Counted from the stretch's first letter, positions 1-7,734 are shown. The stretch: 15,494 bases of DNA from an uncultured Bacteroidota bacterium (GCA_903913355.1 CAIWKU010000070.1:1-15494), one strand, 5' to 3'. Translations and numbers: made by a program. The notes: generated from the sequence alone by a model not told the origin.

Positions 1-176
1 ACTGTTCCAAAAATTTCTTCGGCAGAAAGGGCTTTGCCGGTAGTGTTGATATCAACATATACAATATCGCCAAGCTCATGTTGCGCAAAATCGGTAATGC
101 CAATCGTGGCAACTGTACCTTCTAAACGGATCCATTCATGGTCTTTGGTGTAGCGAACGTTTGCTGGAAAATTCAT
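1..176 (-). CDS. gcvH: Glycine cleavage system H protein, N-terminal part (cut by window edge)
   Basis: The minus-strand reading frame begins MNFPANVRYTKDHEWIRLEG and continues through ITDFAQHELGDIVYVD, which is the typical N-terminus of the lipoyl carrier GcvH (HEW motif, then the GDIVYVD strand). GcvH shuttles the aminomethyl group of glycine between the P, T and L proteins in the cytoplasm. About 58 residues are present. The lipoyl-lysine region, normally near residue 63, lies just outside the window and cannot be checked. The start is the ATG at 176, with no better upstream candidate. Family assignment is secure from the motif pattern. Confidence 0.93.
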   Translation of the reverse strand, partial: MNFPANVRYTKDHEWIRLEGTVATIGITDFAQHELGDIVYVDINTTGKALSAEEIFGT

Positions 177-259
177 ATACTTTGGTTTATAGTGCAAATA
201 TTAGACAAAAATTGATTGAAAAGCCGTTTTCAATTTTGAGTTTTGGTGTTTACTTTTTT

Positions 260-634
260 CTAAAACCCCTGCTGCTCAAAATAAAGTAACACATGGTCCT
301 TAATAAAATTCTCCTGTTCGGGCAAAAGCATGACCGGCAATTCCTTGATCTGTTGAAAATGGGGCCATCCATCTGCATCATTTCCCTGCAAACTATAATA
401 GCCACTCTGACTAAGCACTTTGCAAACGGCCACATGCATAAGATCCTGTTTCTGCTCTTTCGAAATTTTTTCTGCGATAAATCCTGTTTCCTGTATGCCA
501 ATTAAGAATAAAACCCCTTCTAAATCTGGTTTTTTGCCAAACCTTTCAAGCAATTTTGCCTCCAGTGCCCACCATCTTTGCTGAAAATCATCATTTACAA
601 ACATATCCGGCAAAGGTAAACAGTGCATCATCAC
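260..634 (-). CDS. Small conserved-looking hypothetical protein (up to 124 aa)
   Basis: The product is an acidic, soluble-looking protein with no signal peptide or membrane segment. Notable stretches are QQRWWALEAKLLERFGKKPD, a helical segment GVLFLIGIQETG, and KEQKQDLMHVAVCKVLSQ followed by a Trp/Tyr-rich part. I recall similar short hypothetical proteins in Bacteroidota, but I cannot name a family or function. The longest frame starts with three consecutive ATGs at 634, 631 and 628. A fourth ATG at 604 gives MFVNDDFQQRWW and looks more natural as an N-terminus. A TAnnTTTG-type element (TACCTTTG, minus strand, 618-611) lies between the two choices and would favour 604. It is divergent from serS and upstream of gcvH on the same strand. 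Confidence 0.75.
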   Translation of the reverse strand: MMMHCLPLPDMFVNDDFQQRWWALEAKLLERFGKKPDLEGVLFLIGIQETGFIAEKISKEQKQDLMHVAVCKVLSQSGYYSLQGNDADGWPHFQQIKELPVMLLPEQENFIKDHVLLYFEQQGF

Positions 635-656
635 CCGGCAAAAGTTATCTTTGCCG
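608..656. promoter_or_regulatory. Mirror-image divergent promoter region (serS / hypothetical gene)
   Basis: Two 12-nt arms, CGGCAAAGGTAA (608-619) and TTATCTTTGCCG (645-656), are inverted copies with one mismatch. Each contains a Bacteroidota-type -7 element TAnnTTTG: TACCTTTG on the minus strand (618-611) and TATCTTTG on the plus strand (646-653). The plus element would start transcription near 660, 11 nt before the serS ATG at 671. No clear -33 TTG was found at the right spacing on either side, so this is a motif-based call. Confidence 0.5.
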
Positions 657-670
657 CAAATTGTTATTCT

Positions 671-1942
671 ATGTTACAAGTGAGTGTATTGCGTAACAAT
701 ACAGCAGAAGTTAAAAGAAAACTGGCTAAAAAGCATTTTAACCAGCCTGAATTGGTGGATGAGATTATTAAATTTGACGATGAACGCAAGCGTTTACAAG
801 CGGAATTTGATGAATTACAGTCAAAAGTGAATAGCGCTTCCAAAGAAATTGGAAAATGGATGGGTCAGGGCAAAAAAGAGGAAGCAGAAGCCTTGAAAAC
901 AGAAGTGGCCAATTGGAAAATCTCACTTGACCCTTTAAAAGATAAAATGGCATTGGCTGAAAAAGCGCTGGCTGATACATTGGTTCTATTACCCAACCTG
1001 CCTGCCGATGAAGTACCAGAAGGCAGTTCGCCTGAAGAAAATGTAACTGTAAAAGAGGGGGGGATAAAAAGGCCTTTACCGGAAGGCGCTGTTCCGCATT
1101 GGGACCTGATCACCAAATTCCAGTTGGTTGACTTTGAAACCGGGGTGAAGATTACGGGAAGAGGATTTCCTTTGTACAAAGGGCAGGGAGCTAAATTGCA
1201 AAGGGCCCTGGTTCAATATTTTTTAGATTTTAATACTGCCGCCGGATACACTGAATATTTACCTCCTTTTATGGTAAATGAAGCAAGTGCATTTGCTACG
1301 GGACAACTGCCGGATAAAGAAGGACAGATGTACCATGCCACCGCCGATAATTTTTACCTGATACCAACGGCCGAAGTGCCCGTAACCAATATTTACCGCG
1401 ATTCAATTGTAAAACTGGAGGAATTACCTATTAAAATGACGGCTTATTCCCCTTGTTTTAGGAGAGAGGCCGGTAGTTTTGGAAAAGATGTACGCGGATT
1501 GAATCGTGTTCACCAGTTTGAGAAAGTGGAAATCATACAAATCGTAGAACCTTCAAAAAGTTATGAAGTGTTGGATCAAATGGTAGCCCATGTAGAAAAT
1601 CTTTTATTGTCGCTGGAACTGCCTTATCGCATACTTCGTCTTTGTGGTGGCGATATGGGTTTTGCCAGTGCTATTACCTATGATTTTGAAGTGTTTAGTG
1701 CGGCGCAGGAAAGATGGCTGGAAGTAAGTAGTGTGAGCAATTTTGAAAATTTTCAAACCCATCGGATGAAATGCCGCTACAAAGATGGAGATGGAAAAAT
1801 GCAGCTTACCCATTCACTAAATGGAAGTTCACTGGCTTTACCCAGAATTGTTGCCTGTTTGCTAGAAAACAACCAGGTGGCCGATGGCATTGAACTGCCA
1901 AAAGTATTGCATAGCTATTTTGGAGCCGCCAAAATACAATAA
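671..1942 (+). CDS. serS: Serine--tRNA ligase (seryl-tRNA synthetase)
   Basis: Class II aminoacyl-tRNA synthetase that charges tRNA-Ser (and tRNA-Sec where present) with serine in the cytoplasm. The 423-aa product has the family's usual length. Residues ~27-104 form the long antiparallel coiled-coil arm that binds the tRNA. The catalytic core shows the serine-specific TAE loop (233-235), motif 2 from FRREAGSFGKDVRG to HQFEKVE (263-287) and motif 3 NGSSLALPRI (384-393, with the ATP-binding Arg392). The frame is open upstream to an ATG at 623, but the ATG at 671 gives MLQVSVLRNN, the normal SerRS N-terminus, and lies just after the predicted -7 element at 646-653. The 16 extra residues are therefore rejected. 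No terminator was recognised downstream. Confidence 0.97.
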   Translation: MLQVSVLRNNTAEVKRKLAKKHFNQPELVDEIIKFDDERKRLQAEFDELQSKVNSASKEIGKWMGQGKKEEAEALKTEVANWKISLDPLKDKMALAEKALADTLVLLPNLPADEVPEGSSPEENVTVKEGGIKRPLPEGAVPHWDLITKFQLVDFETGVKITGRGFPLYKGQGAKLQRALVQYFLDFNTAAGYTEYLPPFMVNEASAFATGQLPDKEGQMYHATADNFYLIPTAEVPVTNIYRDSIVKLEELPIKMTAYSPCFRREAGSFGKDVRGLNRVHQFEKVEIIQIVEPSKSYEVLDQMVAHVENLLLSLELPYRILRLCGGDMGFASAITYDFEVFSAAQERWLEVSSVSNFENFQTHRMKCRYKDGDGKMQLTHSLNGSSLALPRIVACLLENNQVADGIELPKVLHSYFGAAKIQ

Positions 1943-2038
1943 CAGGTATTTGGTAAGATTTGCTGTAACGGATAATAAGGTTATCGAAGAGTGTGGCTAT
2001 TGCCCGCTGCAGTACCCATACCCTTCATTCTTTTTAAT

Positions 2039-2046
2039 TATATTTG
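2039..2046 (+). promoter_or_regulatory. Candidate -7 promoter element for the hydrolase gene
   Basis: TATATTTG fits the Bacteroidota -7 consensus TAnnTTTG and would start transcription near 2053, about 15 nt before the ATG at 2068. It overlaps the alternative TTG start at 2044 and so argues against that start. No TTG was seen at the expected -33 distance, which keeps confidence moderate. Confidence 0.4.
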
Positions 2047-2067
2047 AAGAGAAACCTCATTCTGCCT

Positions 2068-3012
2068 ATGAAATGGATAAAAAGAATTGGATTTCCCTTG
2101 TTGGGAATATTCCTGCTGCTGAATATTATTGCCATATCTCAGGCATACCAGTTCACTCATTTTTATCCCAATATTCCACCTGCTAAAAAGCCGGATCAAA
2201 TGAATTTTGGAGAAAAAGCTTCGGCGATTTTCTTTGGAGTTCATTATCCCAAAAGTGTGGTAGTAGATTCATTTCAGGTCCCTCATGAAAGTTTTACCAT
2301 TAAAGCATCTGATGATATTAGTTTAGAATGCTGGTATGCAAAAGCTGAAAAGATAGCAAAAGGAACCGTGATTATGTTTCATGGCCATGCCAGTTCTAAA
2401 AGCGGTATCATAAAAGAAGCCGAAGCTTTTCACCAGTTAGGATGGAATGTGCTGATGACAGATTTCAGGGCACATGGTAATAGCGAAGGCACGGTATGTA
2501 CCATTGGCTTTGAAGAAGCAAAAGATGTGAAAGCCGCTTATGATTATATTGAAGTAAAAGGGGAGAAGAATATTGTGCTATGGGGTATTTCATTAGGGGC
2601 CTCCACTATCCTGAAATCAGTGGCAGATTATAATAATATCAAACCCAATAAAGTAATATTAGAAATGCCTTTTGGTAGTTTAACTGATGCCGTAAAAGGC
2701 AAACTTAGAACCATGCATCTTCCTGAACAGCCTTTCAGCACCCTGCTTACTTTATGGGGAGGCGCAGAACAGGGCTTCTGGGCTTTTGATATGAATCCGG
2801 AAGAATATGCAGCCAAACTCAATTGCCCTGTTTTGTTACAATGGGGAATTAACGATCAACGTGTAACAGAAACCGAAACCAATACCATCTATAAGAATCT
2901 CGCCAGTCATGATAAACTCATGATCAAATACGCCCATAGCGCCCATGAAAGTCTATACAAAAAAGAACCCGAAAAATGGCTGGCAACAGTCGGTGGTTTC
3001 TTAAACAAGTAA
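2068..3012 (+). CDS. Membrane-anchored alpha/beta hydrolase
   Basis: A 314-aa alpha/beta-hydrolase-fold enzyme of the BEM46/YsgA-like broad class. Residues 1-27 (two Lys and an Arg, then a hydrophobic run LLGIFLLLNIIAI) form a signal anchor, so the catalytic domain probably sits in the periplasm. Visible catalytic elements are the oxyanion-turn HGHASS (105-110), the nucleophile elbow GISLG with Ser175, Asp263 in WGINDQ, and His293 (or His290) near the C-terminus in AHSAHES. The substrate cannot be read from the sequence; an ester or amide is the general expectation. A TTG at 2044 would add eight residues, but ATG 2068 places the basic n-region directly before the hydrophobic core. The gene runs tail-to-tail with the L,D-transpeptidase, with a 54-nt gap. 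Confidence 0.88.
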   Translation: MKWIKRIGFPLLGIFLLLNIIAISQAYQFTHFYPNIPPAKKPDQMNFGEKASAIFFGVHYPKSVVVDSFQVPHESFTIKASDDISLECWYAKAEKIAKGTVIMFHGHASSKSGIIKEAEAFHQLGWNVLMTDFRAHGNSEGTVCTIGFEEAKDVKAAYDYIEVKGEKNIVLWGISLGASTILKSVADYNNIKPNKVILEMPFGSLTDAVKGKLRTMHLPEQPFSTLLTLWGGAEQGFWAFDMNPEEYAAKLNCPVLLQWGINDQRVTETETNTIYKNLASHDKLMIKYAHSAHESLYKKEPEKWLATVGGFLNK

Positions 3013-3066
3013 TCTCAAAACACCCTTTCAAAATTCAAGATTCCTTATTTATCTGTTCAATATTCC

Positions 3067-3591
3067 CTATTGCCGTATCTCCACCCTCGTGCCTAACGGC
3101 AACAGATCAAACAATTCCTGCACATATTTATTCTTAGTACTGATACATCCTTCTGTCCAGTTTTGCACCTGGTCAATCGCAAAATCTTCATTGGGCCAGG
3201 TACCATGTATTCCGATATCACCACCAATTTTAGCATCTATGGGTATCAGACCCTGCTCTTTTCTACGGTTAAATTTTTCATAGCTCTCTTTATTGGGGTA
3301 ATCAATCGCCATAAACCTATCCCATTTTTCATGAATCCTTTTATAGGTAATATGAAAAGTTCCTTCCGGTGTTTTTCTATCACCCTGCATCATCTTATCA
3401 CCCAGGTCATTATTTCCAAAAACTGCCGGATAGGTTGCCAGCCAACTTCCAGAAACCGAATCGTATAATCGGAGTTCATGACGGCTTTTGATAATCATTA
3501 CTGAATATTTATTGCCGGCTGATGGTACAATAAAGGAAGTGTTGACAATAAATAGACATCCAATGATCAGTAAAAAAATCGGACTTCTCAT
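3067..3591 (-). CDS. L,D-transpeptidase (YkuD / ErfK-YbiS family)
   Basis: A 174-aa exported enzyme of the YkuD fold. Members form 3-3 cross-links in peptidoglycan or attach proteins to it in the periplasm. The family pattern is clear: GDRKTPEGTFH (70-80), GGDIGIHG with His129 (123-130), and the active-site segment TEGCIS with catalytic Cys149. The N-terminus (MRSPIFLLIIGCLFIV) is a signal sequence. IIGC at 9-12 also fits a lipobox, so it could be a lipoprotein rather than a cleaved secreted protein. There is no LysM or other cell-wall-binding domain. The frame appears single-gene, lying downstream of the sigma-factor operon but separated from it by a terminator-like hairpin. Confidence 0.92.
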   Translation of the reverse strand: MRSPIFLLIIGCLFIVNTSFIVPSAGNKYSVMIIKSRHELRLYDSVSGSWLATYPAVFGNNDLGDKMMQGDRKTPEGTFHITYKRIHEKWDRFMAIDYPNKESYEKFNRRKEQGLIPIDAKIGGDIGIHGTWPNEDFAIDQVQNWTEGCISTKNKYVQELFDLLPLGTRVEIRQ

Positions 3592-3692
3592 GAAAATGGT
3601 TTACTACTAAACTAAGGAAACAGTCTGTTGTAATTGGGTTAATTCACTAAAAATTAAGTTAATGAAACGGAATCATCGATATAATAAATAAA

Positions 3693-3716
3693 ACACCCCT
3701 TAGAAAAGGGGCGTGT
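3693..3716 (-). terminator. Terminator-like hairpin ending the sigma-factor operon
   Basis: Arms CCCCTT (3696-3701) and AAGGGG (3706-3711) are separated by a 4-nt AGAA loop and extended by A-T and C-G pairs outside an A/C mismatch. On the minus strand the stem is followed by a T-rich run (GTGTTTTATTTATT). It lies about 55 nt after the stop of the beta-barrel gene and before the L,D-transpeptidase gene, as expected for an intrinsic terminator. Confidence 0.7.
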
Positions 3717-3770
3717 ATGATATAAACATGAGAAGAAAAAATGGATCAGGCAGCATTTGCTTTGCAAATA

Positions 3771-4640
3771 CTACCAATTGCTAAACCGGATACCTACCGC
3801 ATAAGGAAACTGCTCAACCCGTGTAACTGCCTGCTGTAAACGGTTAATACTATAGGAGCCATATAAACGCACTGGTCCAAGACCAATCTCTCCAATAGCA
3901 GCCAAACGCCAGGGCTCCAGGTTGAAATCACCACTGTATTTTTGTTTTCCTCTTTGGCTGCTGATTTGTTTGTTACGACTATCCACCAGATAGCCAGCAC
4001 TTACCCCGGCACTAAAGCTTAAACCTCTGCGACTATCCGGTGTTGTGTTGAAATTAAGCATAAAGGGTACGGTTAAATAGCCAACATAGAGTTTGTTTTT
4101 TGAAAAACTGATGGAATCATTATATACATACGGAACCGGGTCTTTTCTAAAACTGATACGGCTATCATACCGGAAATTATACATCTCCAATCCCAGACCA
4201 TATTTCAGGTTAACCACATGTTTGATCAGGTTCATCTTCTGCATAAAGAACCAGATATTGACATTGCTTGATTTGCCTGTGTTGAGTGTATAGCTGTTTT
4301 GATTTACGGGTCCGTCGGCAGGGCGAAAAGTTTTGAAATAGCTACCCGCTTGTGCAGAACTATAATCGGTATTATCTCTGTAATTAGCAAAGCCCAGATC
4401 AAATATGAACCAGTTGGTGCTGATATTATTTTTTCTCCGGGGGCGACGAGAGATGGTATAATCAATATTTACAAAACTGTTTTTTGTAACCGATTCGGAG
4501 CTCGTATTGCCTTTGTTTTTTTTGATAATAATAAAATTACCCACTTTCACCGTGTCTGAACCGGTAGAGCTACTGTCTGTTTGGGCGAAACTCATTCCTG
4601 CGATTAACATAACTGCCATAAAACATACTAAGCGTTTCAT
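3771..4640 (-). CDS. Outer-membrane beta-barrel protein
   Basis: A 289-aa exported protein. Residues 1-19 (MKRLVCFMAVMLIAGMSFA) are a signal peptide with an AFA-like cleavage site before QTDSS. A Ser/Thr-rich linker follows, then alternating aromatic/hydrophobic strands typical of a small barrel (WFIFDLGFANY, VNLKYGLGLEMYNFRYD, LYVGYLTVPFMLNF, GLSFSAGVSAGYLV, PVRLYGSYSINRL). It ends in FSNW with a terminal aromatic residue, the usual outer-membrane insertion signal. It is the third gene of the operon after the ECF sigma factor and anti-sigma genes (24-nt gap). By analogy with similar Bacteroidota operons it may be the regulated or sensed envelope component (inference). PorT-like or generic outer-membrane beta-barrel would both be acceptable labels. 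Confidence 0.85.
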   Translation of the reverse strand: MKRLVCFMAVMLIAGMSFAQTDSSSTGSDTVKVGNFIIIKKNKGNTSSESVTKNSFVNIDYTISRRPRRKNNISTNWFIFDLGFANYRDNTDYSSAQAGSYFKTFRPADGPVNQNSYTLNTGKSSNVNIWFFMQKMNLIKHVVNLKYGLGLEMYNFRYDSRISFRKDPVPYVYNDSISFSKNKLYVGYLTVPFMLNFNTTPDSRRGLSFSAGVSAGYLVDSRNKQISSQRGKQKYSGDFNLEPWRLAAIGEIGLGPVRLYGSYSINRLQQAVTRVEQFPYAVGIRFSNW

Positions 4641-4664
4641 ATATCTCTCTTTTGTATTTATTAT

Positions 4665-5756
4665 TTATCGTAATGACCGGTTGCCGTTTGCAGCAAGGTT
4701 TTCTGATTTGCTATCTTCTTCCTGTTTGGCTTTACTCCGAAACAGGGTACTGGCTTTTCGGAAGAAGCCTCTTAATTTATCCTTATTGATCTCTATAGAA
4801 CCCAGGTAAAGGCTTTTCTTTTCATCCTCTGTATCCAGTTCTTTGTATACCGCTTGCTGTGCAGTGATCGCAGAACCGGAGTTCTCCTCTAAATGATCGT
4901 TTACACGTACAGCATCATTATTTATGATAGCAGCGGTATTATTTGCCAGTATTTTATCCGAAGCATTATTCAGTTCTGTGCCTTCAGCCCTGCTGGGAAT
5001 AATCGTTTCCTGAAAAGATTTTGTTACTACCGGCACATTGGTTGATACAACCTCATTTTGAATACCTGTAGCCGATGGATCGTTGGTAACCCTTGTTATA
5101 TTGTTTGATGCCAATACTGCCGGGTTCTTATCTGAAATGTCAGTAGTTATCTGGTCCTTGGCTATACCTGGTGTAACAGGAGCTGAATTCCCTTGTTTTG
5201 TCAGGCCTTTTGGTTTTTCACTAGTCGAATTTTTTGCGACCAAACCTTCCGGTGAACGATAATTCGGGATGATAGTCCATAATAATACAACCAAACCAAT
5301 CAAAGCAGCAGCAACCGCTATTTTCCATCTATATAGGTAAATAACCGGCTTGTCTTCTTTACGATACAAGGAAGATTTATCCGGAAACAGAACCACTTCA
5401 ATCGGCAATTTTGTTTGTGTTAGCTGGTTGAATGTTTCCTGAAAAAATGGATGCTCCAATAAAAATGTATCCAGTTTCTCTTTTTCCTGCCGGCCAAGTT
5501 CATTATCAAGCGCTAATAAAAAAGCTTCTTCATAAGCGGCTACGTCCCTCTTTTTTTCAGCAAACCGATACAACGTGTTTTTATCTTCAAACGCAAAATG
5601 CTCGATCGGAAGTTTGGTTTGTTGGTATACGGCAAACTCATCAGCAAGGTCAATATTTTCCTGTACAAACAGCTCTACCGCTTGTTTGTCTGTAGCAGAT
5701 AGTTCCCCATCTGCATACAGCAGGAAAAATTCCTCGTAATTCTGCCGGTTAATCAT
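4665..5756 (-). CDS. Single-pass anti-sigma-like protein with duplicated N-terminal domain
   Basis: A 363-aa protein encoded directly after the ECF sigma gene (27-nt gap), the usual place for its membrane-bound regulator. The cytoplasmic N-terminus contains two 58-residue copies of the same unit (residues 7-64 and 75-132, about 26 identities). Each starts YEE.FLL..D.EL and ends QTKLPIE...F.DK..LYR. A single transmembrane helix follows (about 145-163, IAVAAALIGLVVLLWTII). Residues ~165-310 are a Ser/Thr/Asn-rich, probably disordered periplasmic stretch. The C-terminus has a basic amphipathic segment (INKDKLRGFFRKASTLFRSK). No zinc-binding H-x3-C-x2-C motif of the classic ZAS domain is present. 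The anti-sigma role is inferred from operon position and topology, not from a recognised catalytic motif. Confidence 0.78.
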   Translation of the reverse strand: MINRQNYEEFFLLYADGELSATDKQAVELFVQENIDLADEFAVYQQTKLPIEHFAFEDKNTLYRFAEKKRDVAAYEEAFLLALDNELGRQEKEKLDTFLLEHPFFQETFNQLTQTKLPIEVVLFPDKSSLYRKEDKPVIYLYRWKIAVAAALIGLVVLLWTIIPNYRSPEGLVAKNSTSEKPKGLTKQGNSAPVTPGIAKDQITTDISDKNPAVLASNNITRVTNDPSATGIQNEVVSTNVPVVTKSFQETIIPSRAEGTELNNASDKILANNTAAIINNDAVRVNDHLEENSGSAITAQQAVYKELDTEDEKKSLYLGSIEINKDKLRGFFRKASTLFRSKAKQEEDSKSENLAANGNRSLR

Positions 5757-5783
5757 TTTATTTGTTTCCTTTTATGCGTTTTA

Positions 5784-6272
5784 TTATCTGATATTCTCTG
5801 CACTTACTAAATAGGTCCGTAAAGTCTGCCTTGCTCTATGTAAATACACTTTTACCTGACTTTCATTCAATCCCATAATCTCGCCGATCTCTTCATAACT
5901 ATAGCCTTCATAATCTTTCAGCATAACCAGGCTTTTCTGTGTCTCATTCAATCGGTTAAGTGCCTCCATCAGCGTTTTCTTTACGTTGCTTCCGGTTGTG
6001 GGTTGTTGCACCCTTCCATCTTCTGCAAAATCATCTTTCAGTTGAATTCGTTTTACTTTCCGGATATGATCGATCATCTGATTATAAGCCACTGTAAATA
6101 AATAAGACTTCGATTTCTCCGACTCAACTGATTCCCGGTTACGCCACAATTTTTCGAAAGCTGTTTGCACAATATCACGGGCGTCTTCCTCATGCCGAAG
6201 ATTCTTCACGATAAAGCGGTACACATTATCGGCATATTGGTTAACACATTGATTATATTCCTTCTCAGTCAT
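5784..6272 (-). CDS. ECF-type RNA polymerase sigma factor
   Basis: A 162-aa sigma-70 family protein with only regions 2 and 4, the group IV (ECF) layout. Region 2 covers roughly residues 10-75 (DARDIVQTAFEKLWRNRE, then SYLFTVAYNQMIDHIRKVKR). Region 4 covers 100-152 and contains the helix-turn-helix YSYEEIGEIMGLNESQVKVY followed by LHRARQTLR. It directs RNA polymerase to a small regulon and is probably held inactive by the membrane protein encoded immediately downstream. It heads a three-gene operon. A candidate promoter lies about 80 nt upstream at 6352-6359, which may be autoregulated (inference). Confidence 0.93.
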   Translation of the reverse strand: MTEKEYNQCVNQYADNVYRFIVKNLRHEEDARDIVQTAFEKLWRNRESVESEKSKSYLFTVAYNQMIDHIRKVKRIQLKDDFAEDGRVQQPTTGSNVKKTLMEALNRLNETQKSLVMLKDYEGYSYEEIGEIMGLNESQVKVYLHRARQTLRTYLVSAENIR

Positions 6273-6343
6273 AAACAGCTTAAGTAATGTAAAGCCTTGC
6301 TTGTATGATAGTTATACGTTCCACGGGAAATTTTGTTACATTC

Positions 6344-6362
6344 CTGTAAAACAAATTTACAG
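6344..6362 (-). promoter_or_regulatory. Candidate promoter / operator of the sigma-factor operon
   Basis: A perfect 7-bp inverted repeat, CTGTAAA (6344-6350) and TTTACAG (6356-6362), has a 5-nt spacer. On the minus strand it contains TAAATTTG (6359-6352), an exact match to TAnnTTTG. Transcription would start near 6345, leaving a leader of about 73 nt. The overlap of a -7 element with a palindrome suggests a regulator site, but no -33 TTG is evident. Confidence 0.4.
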
Positions 6363-6389
6363 CCGAAGAATCCTGTTTATCTGGAAACT

Positions 6390-6405
6390 ATCCGGCATTC
6401 CGGAT
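6390..6405. terminator. Hairpin between mqnC and the sigma-factor operon
   Basis: A perfect 6-bp inverted repeat (ATCCGG / CCGGAT) with a 4-nt CATT loop can be extended past a 2-nt bulge by GGAAA / TTTCT pairing. It lies 57 nt past the mqnC stop. On the minus strand the stem is followed by AGTTTCC rather than a true T-run, so termination of mqnC here is possible but not typical. Confidence 0.35.
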
Positions 6406-6461
6406 TTTCTAAACGGATAACCCGGCCAGAATGGACAAATATGGGATGAAAAGACGGATGC

Positions 6462-7586
6462 TTAATAATCAATCACCTGCTCCTGAATCGAAACAGGAAT
6501 ATCACGCCAGTCATATTGCTGATTTCTAAGCTGCGGCTCAAAACCGGCTTCTTTAATCGCTTCCTGCATGGTTTTATAGGTAAACCTATGCGGGGCACCG
6601 GCAGCACTTACCACATTTTCTTCTATCATAATACTGCCAAAATCATTGGCACCACCATGCAAACAGATTTGAGCAGTTTGCTTACCCACGGTTAGCCAGC
6701 TGGCTTGTATGTTTTTTACATTGGGTAACATAATCCGGCTAATAGCAATCATTCGGATATATTCATCAGGAGTGGTTAAATTATGTACGCCACGAATACG
6801 TGCCAATAGCGTATCTACATCCTGGAAGGTCCAGGGAATAAAAGCAAGAAAACCCTTGGCATTGTCCGGTTTCTGGCTTTGTACTTCCCGTATCCTGGTA
6901 AGATGAATAAATCTTTCTTCCAGGGTTTCTACATGACCAAACATCATAGTAGCACTGGTAGTAATATTCAACATATGGGCTTCGTGCATAATATCCAGCC
7001 ACTCGTCCGCACCACACTTACCTTTAGAAATCAGTCTTCGTACCCGGTCAACCAATATTTCTGCTCCCGCTCCCGGTAATGAATCAAGACCCGATTCCTG
7101 TAAGGCTTTTAATACATCGTGGTGACTCATCTTTTCCAGCTTACAGATATGCGCTATTTCGGGTGGCCCCAGCGTATGCAGCTTAATATTGGGAAATTCC
7201 TGTTTGATCTGCCGAAAGGTCTTGGTATAAAAATCCAGACCTAATTCAGGATGGTGCCCGCCCTGCAGCAATAACTGATCACCTCCAAATTTCAGGGTTT
7301 CCTCAATTTTCTTACGATAAGTAGGCATATCGGTGATATACGCTTCTGCATGACCCGGAATGCGATAAAAATTACAGAACTTACAGTTGGCAACACATAC
7401 ATTGGTCGTGTTCACATTCCGATCAATCTGCCAGGTAACTTTATTATGAGGAACCTGTTTTTTTCGCATTTCATCTGCTACATACATCAATTCAGTGAGA
7501 GGAGAATGCTCAAATAAAAACATCCCTTCTTCTATACTTAAAAATTCAAATTGAAGTGCTTTCTGATATAAATCCGCTAATTGCAT
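6462..7586 (-). CDS. mqnC: Cyclic dehypoxanthinyl futalosine synthase (radical SAM)
   Basis: A 374-aa radical SAM enzyme of the futalosine route to menaquinone. MqnC converts dehypoxanthine futalosine to its cyclic form in the cytoplasm using a 4Fe-4S cluster. The cluster motif is C64-x3-C68-x2-C71 within NVCVANCKFCNFYR. Family hallmarks are WQIDRNVN (52-59), LLQGGHHPELGLDFY, LPGAGAEIL, TSATMMFGHVE and SWLTVGKQTAQICLHGGAND. Related MqnE and CofH share the fold, but RNVN..NVC and GAGAEIL with GGANDFGS fit MqnC best. The frame opens at a TTG at 7610; ATG 7586 is preferred because it gives the usual MQLADLYQKAL N-terminus. No other mqn gene is in the window, so it stands alone here. Confidence 0.92.
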   Translation of the reverse strand: MQLADLYQKALQFEFLSIEEGMFLFEHSPLTELMYVADEMRKKQVPHNKVTWQIDRNVNTTNVCVANCKFCNFYRIPGHAEAYITDMPTYRKKIEETLKFGGDQLLLQGGHHPELGLDFYTKTFRQIKQEFPNIKLHTLGPPEIAHICKLEKMSHHDVLKALQESGLDSLPGAGAEILVDRVRRLISKGKCGADEWLDIMHEAHMLNITTSATMMFGHVETLEERFIHLTRIREVQSQKPDNAKGFLAFIPWTFQDVDTLLARIRGVHNLTTPDEYIRMIAISRIMLPNVKNIQASWLTVGKQTAQICLHGGANDFGSIMIEENVVSAAGAPHRFTYKTMQEAIKEAGFEPQLRNQQYDWRDIPVSIQEQVIDY

Positions 7587-7592
7587 AATCCA

Positions 7593-7615
7593 CTTTGTTT
7601 TAAACAACAAAGGTA
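7593..7615 (-). promoter_or_regulatory. Candidate mqnC promoter with overlapping inverted repeat
   Basis: TACCTTTG on the minus strand (7615-7608) matches TAnnTTTG and would start transcription near 7600, about 15 nt before the mqnC ATG at 7586. It partly overlaps a perfect 7-bp inverted repeat, CTTTGTT (7593-7599) and AACAAAG (7606-7612), with a 6-nt spacer. The nearest upstream TTG (7645-7643) is farther away than the usual -33 spacing. Confidence 0.4.
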
Positions 7616-7734
7616 GGGTGATAAGGTTGATTGAACTATTGGCAATGCAGCGTTATTTATCATCTGGTTGACCTGTGTGTTATAATAGAGGTTCCACCCA
7701 CACAAATTAAATATTATTCGTATATTTCACTCGA

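Noticed and set aside
623..670. Upstream ATG extending serS by 16 residues
   Set aside because: SerRS normally begins MLQ..., and the predicted promoter element at 646-653 lies inside the extension.
1884..2186. Plus-strand frame bridging the end of serS and the hydrolase start
   Set aside because: It overlaps both genes in another frame and has no supporting motif.
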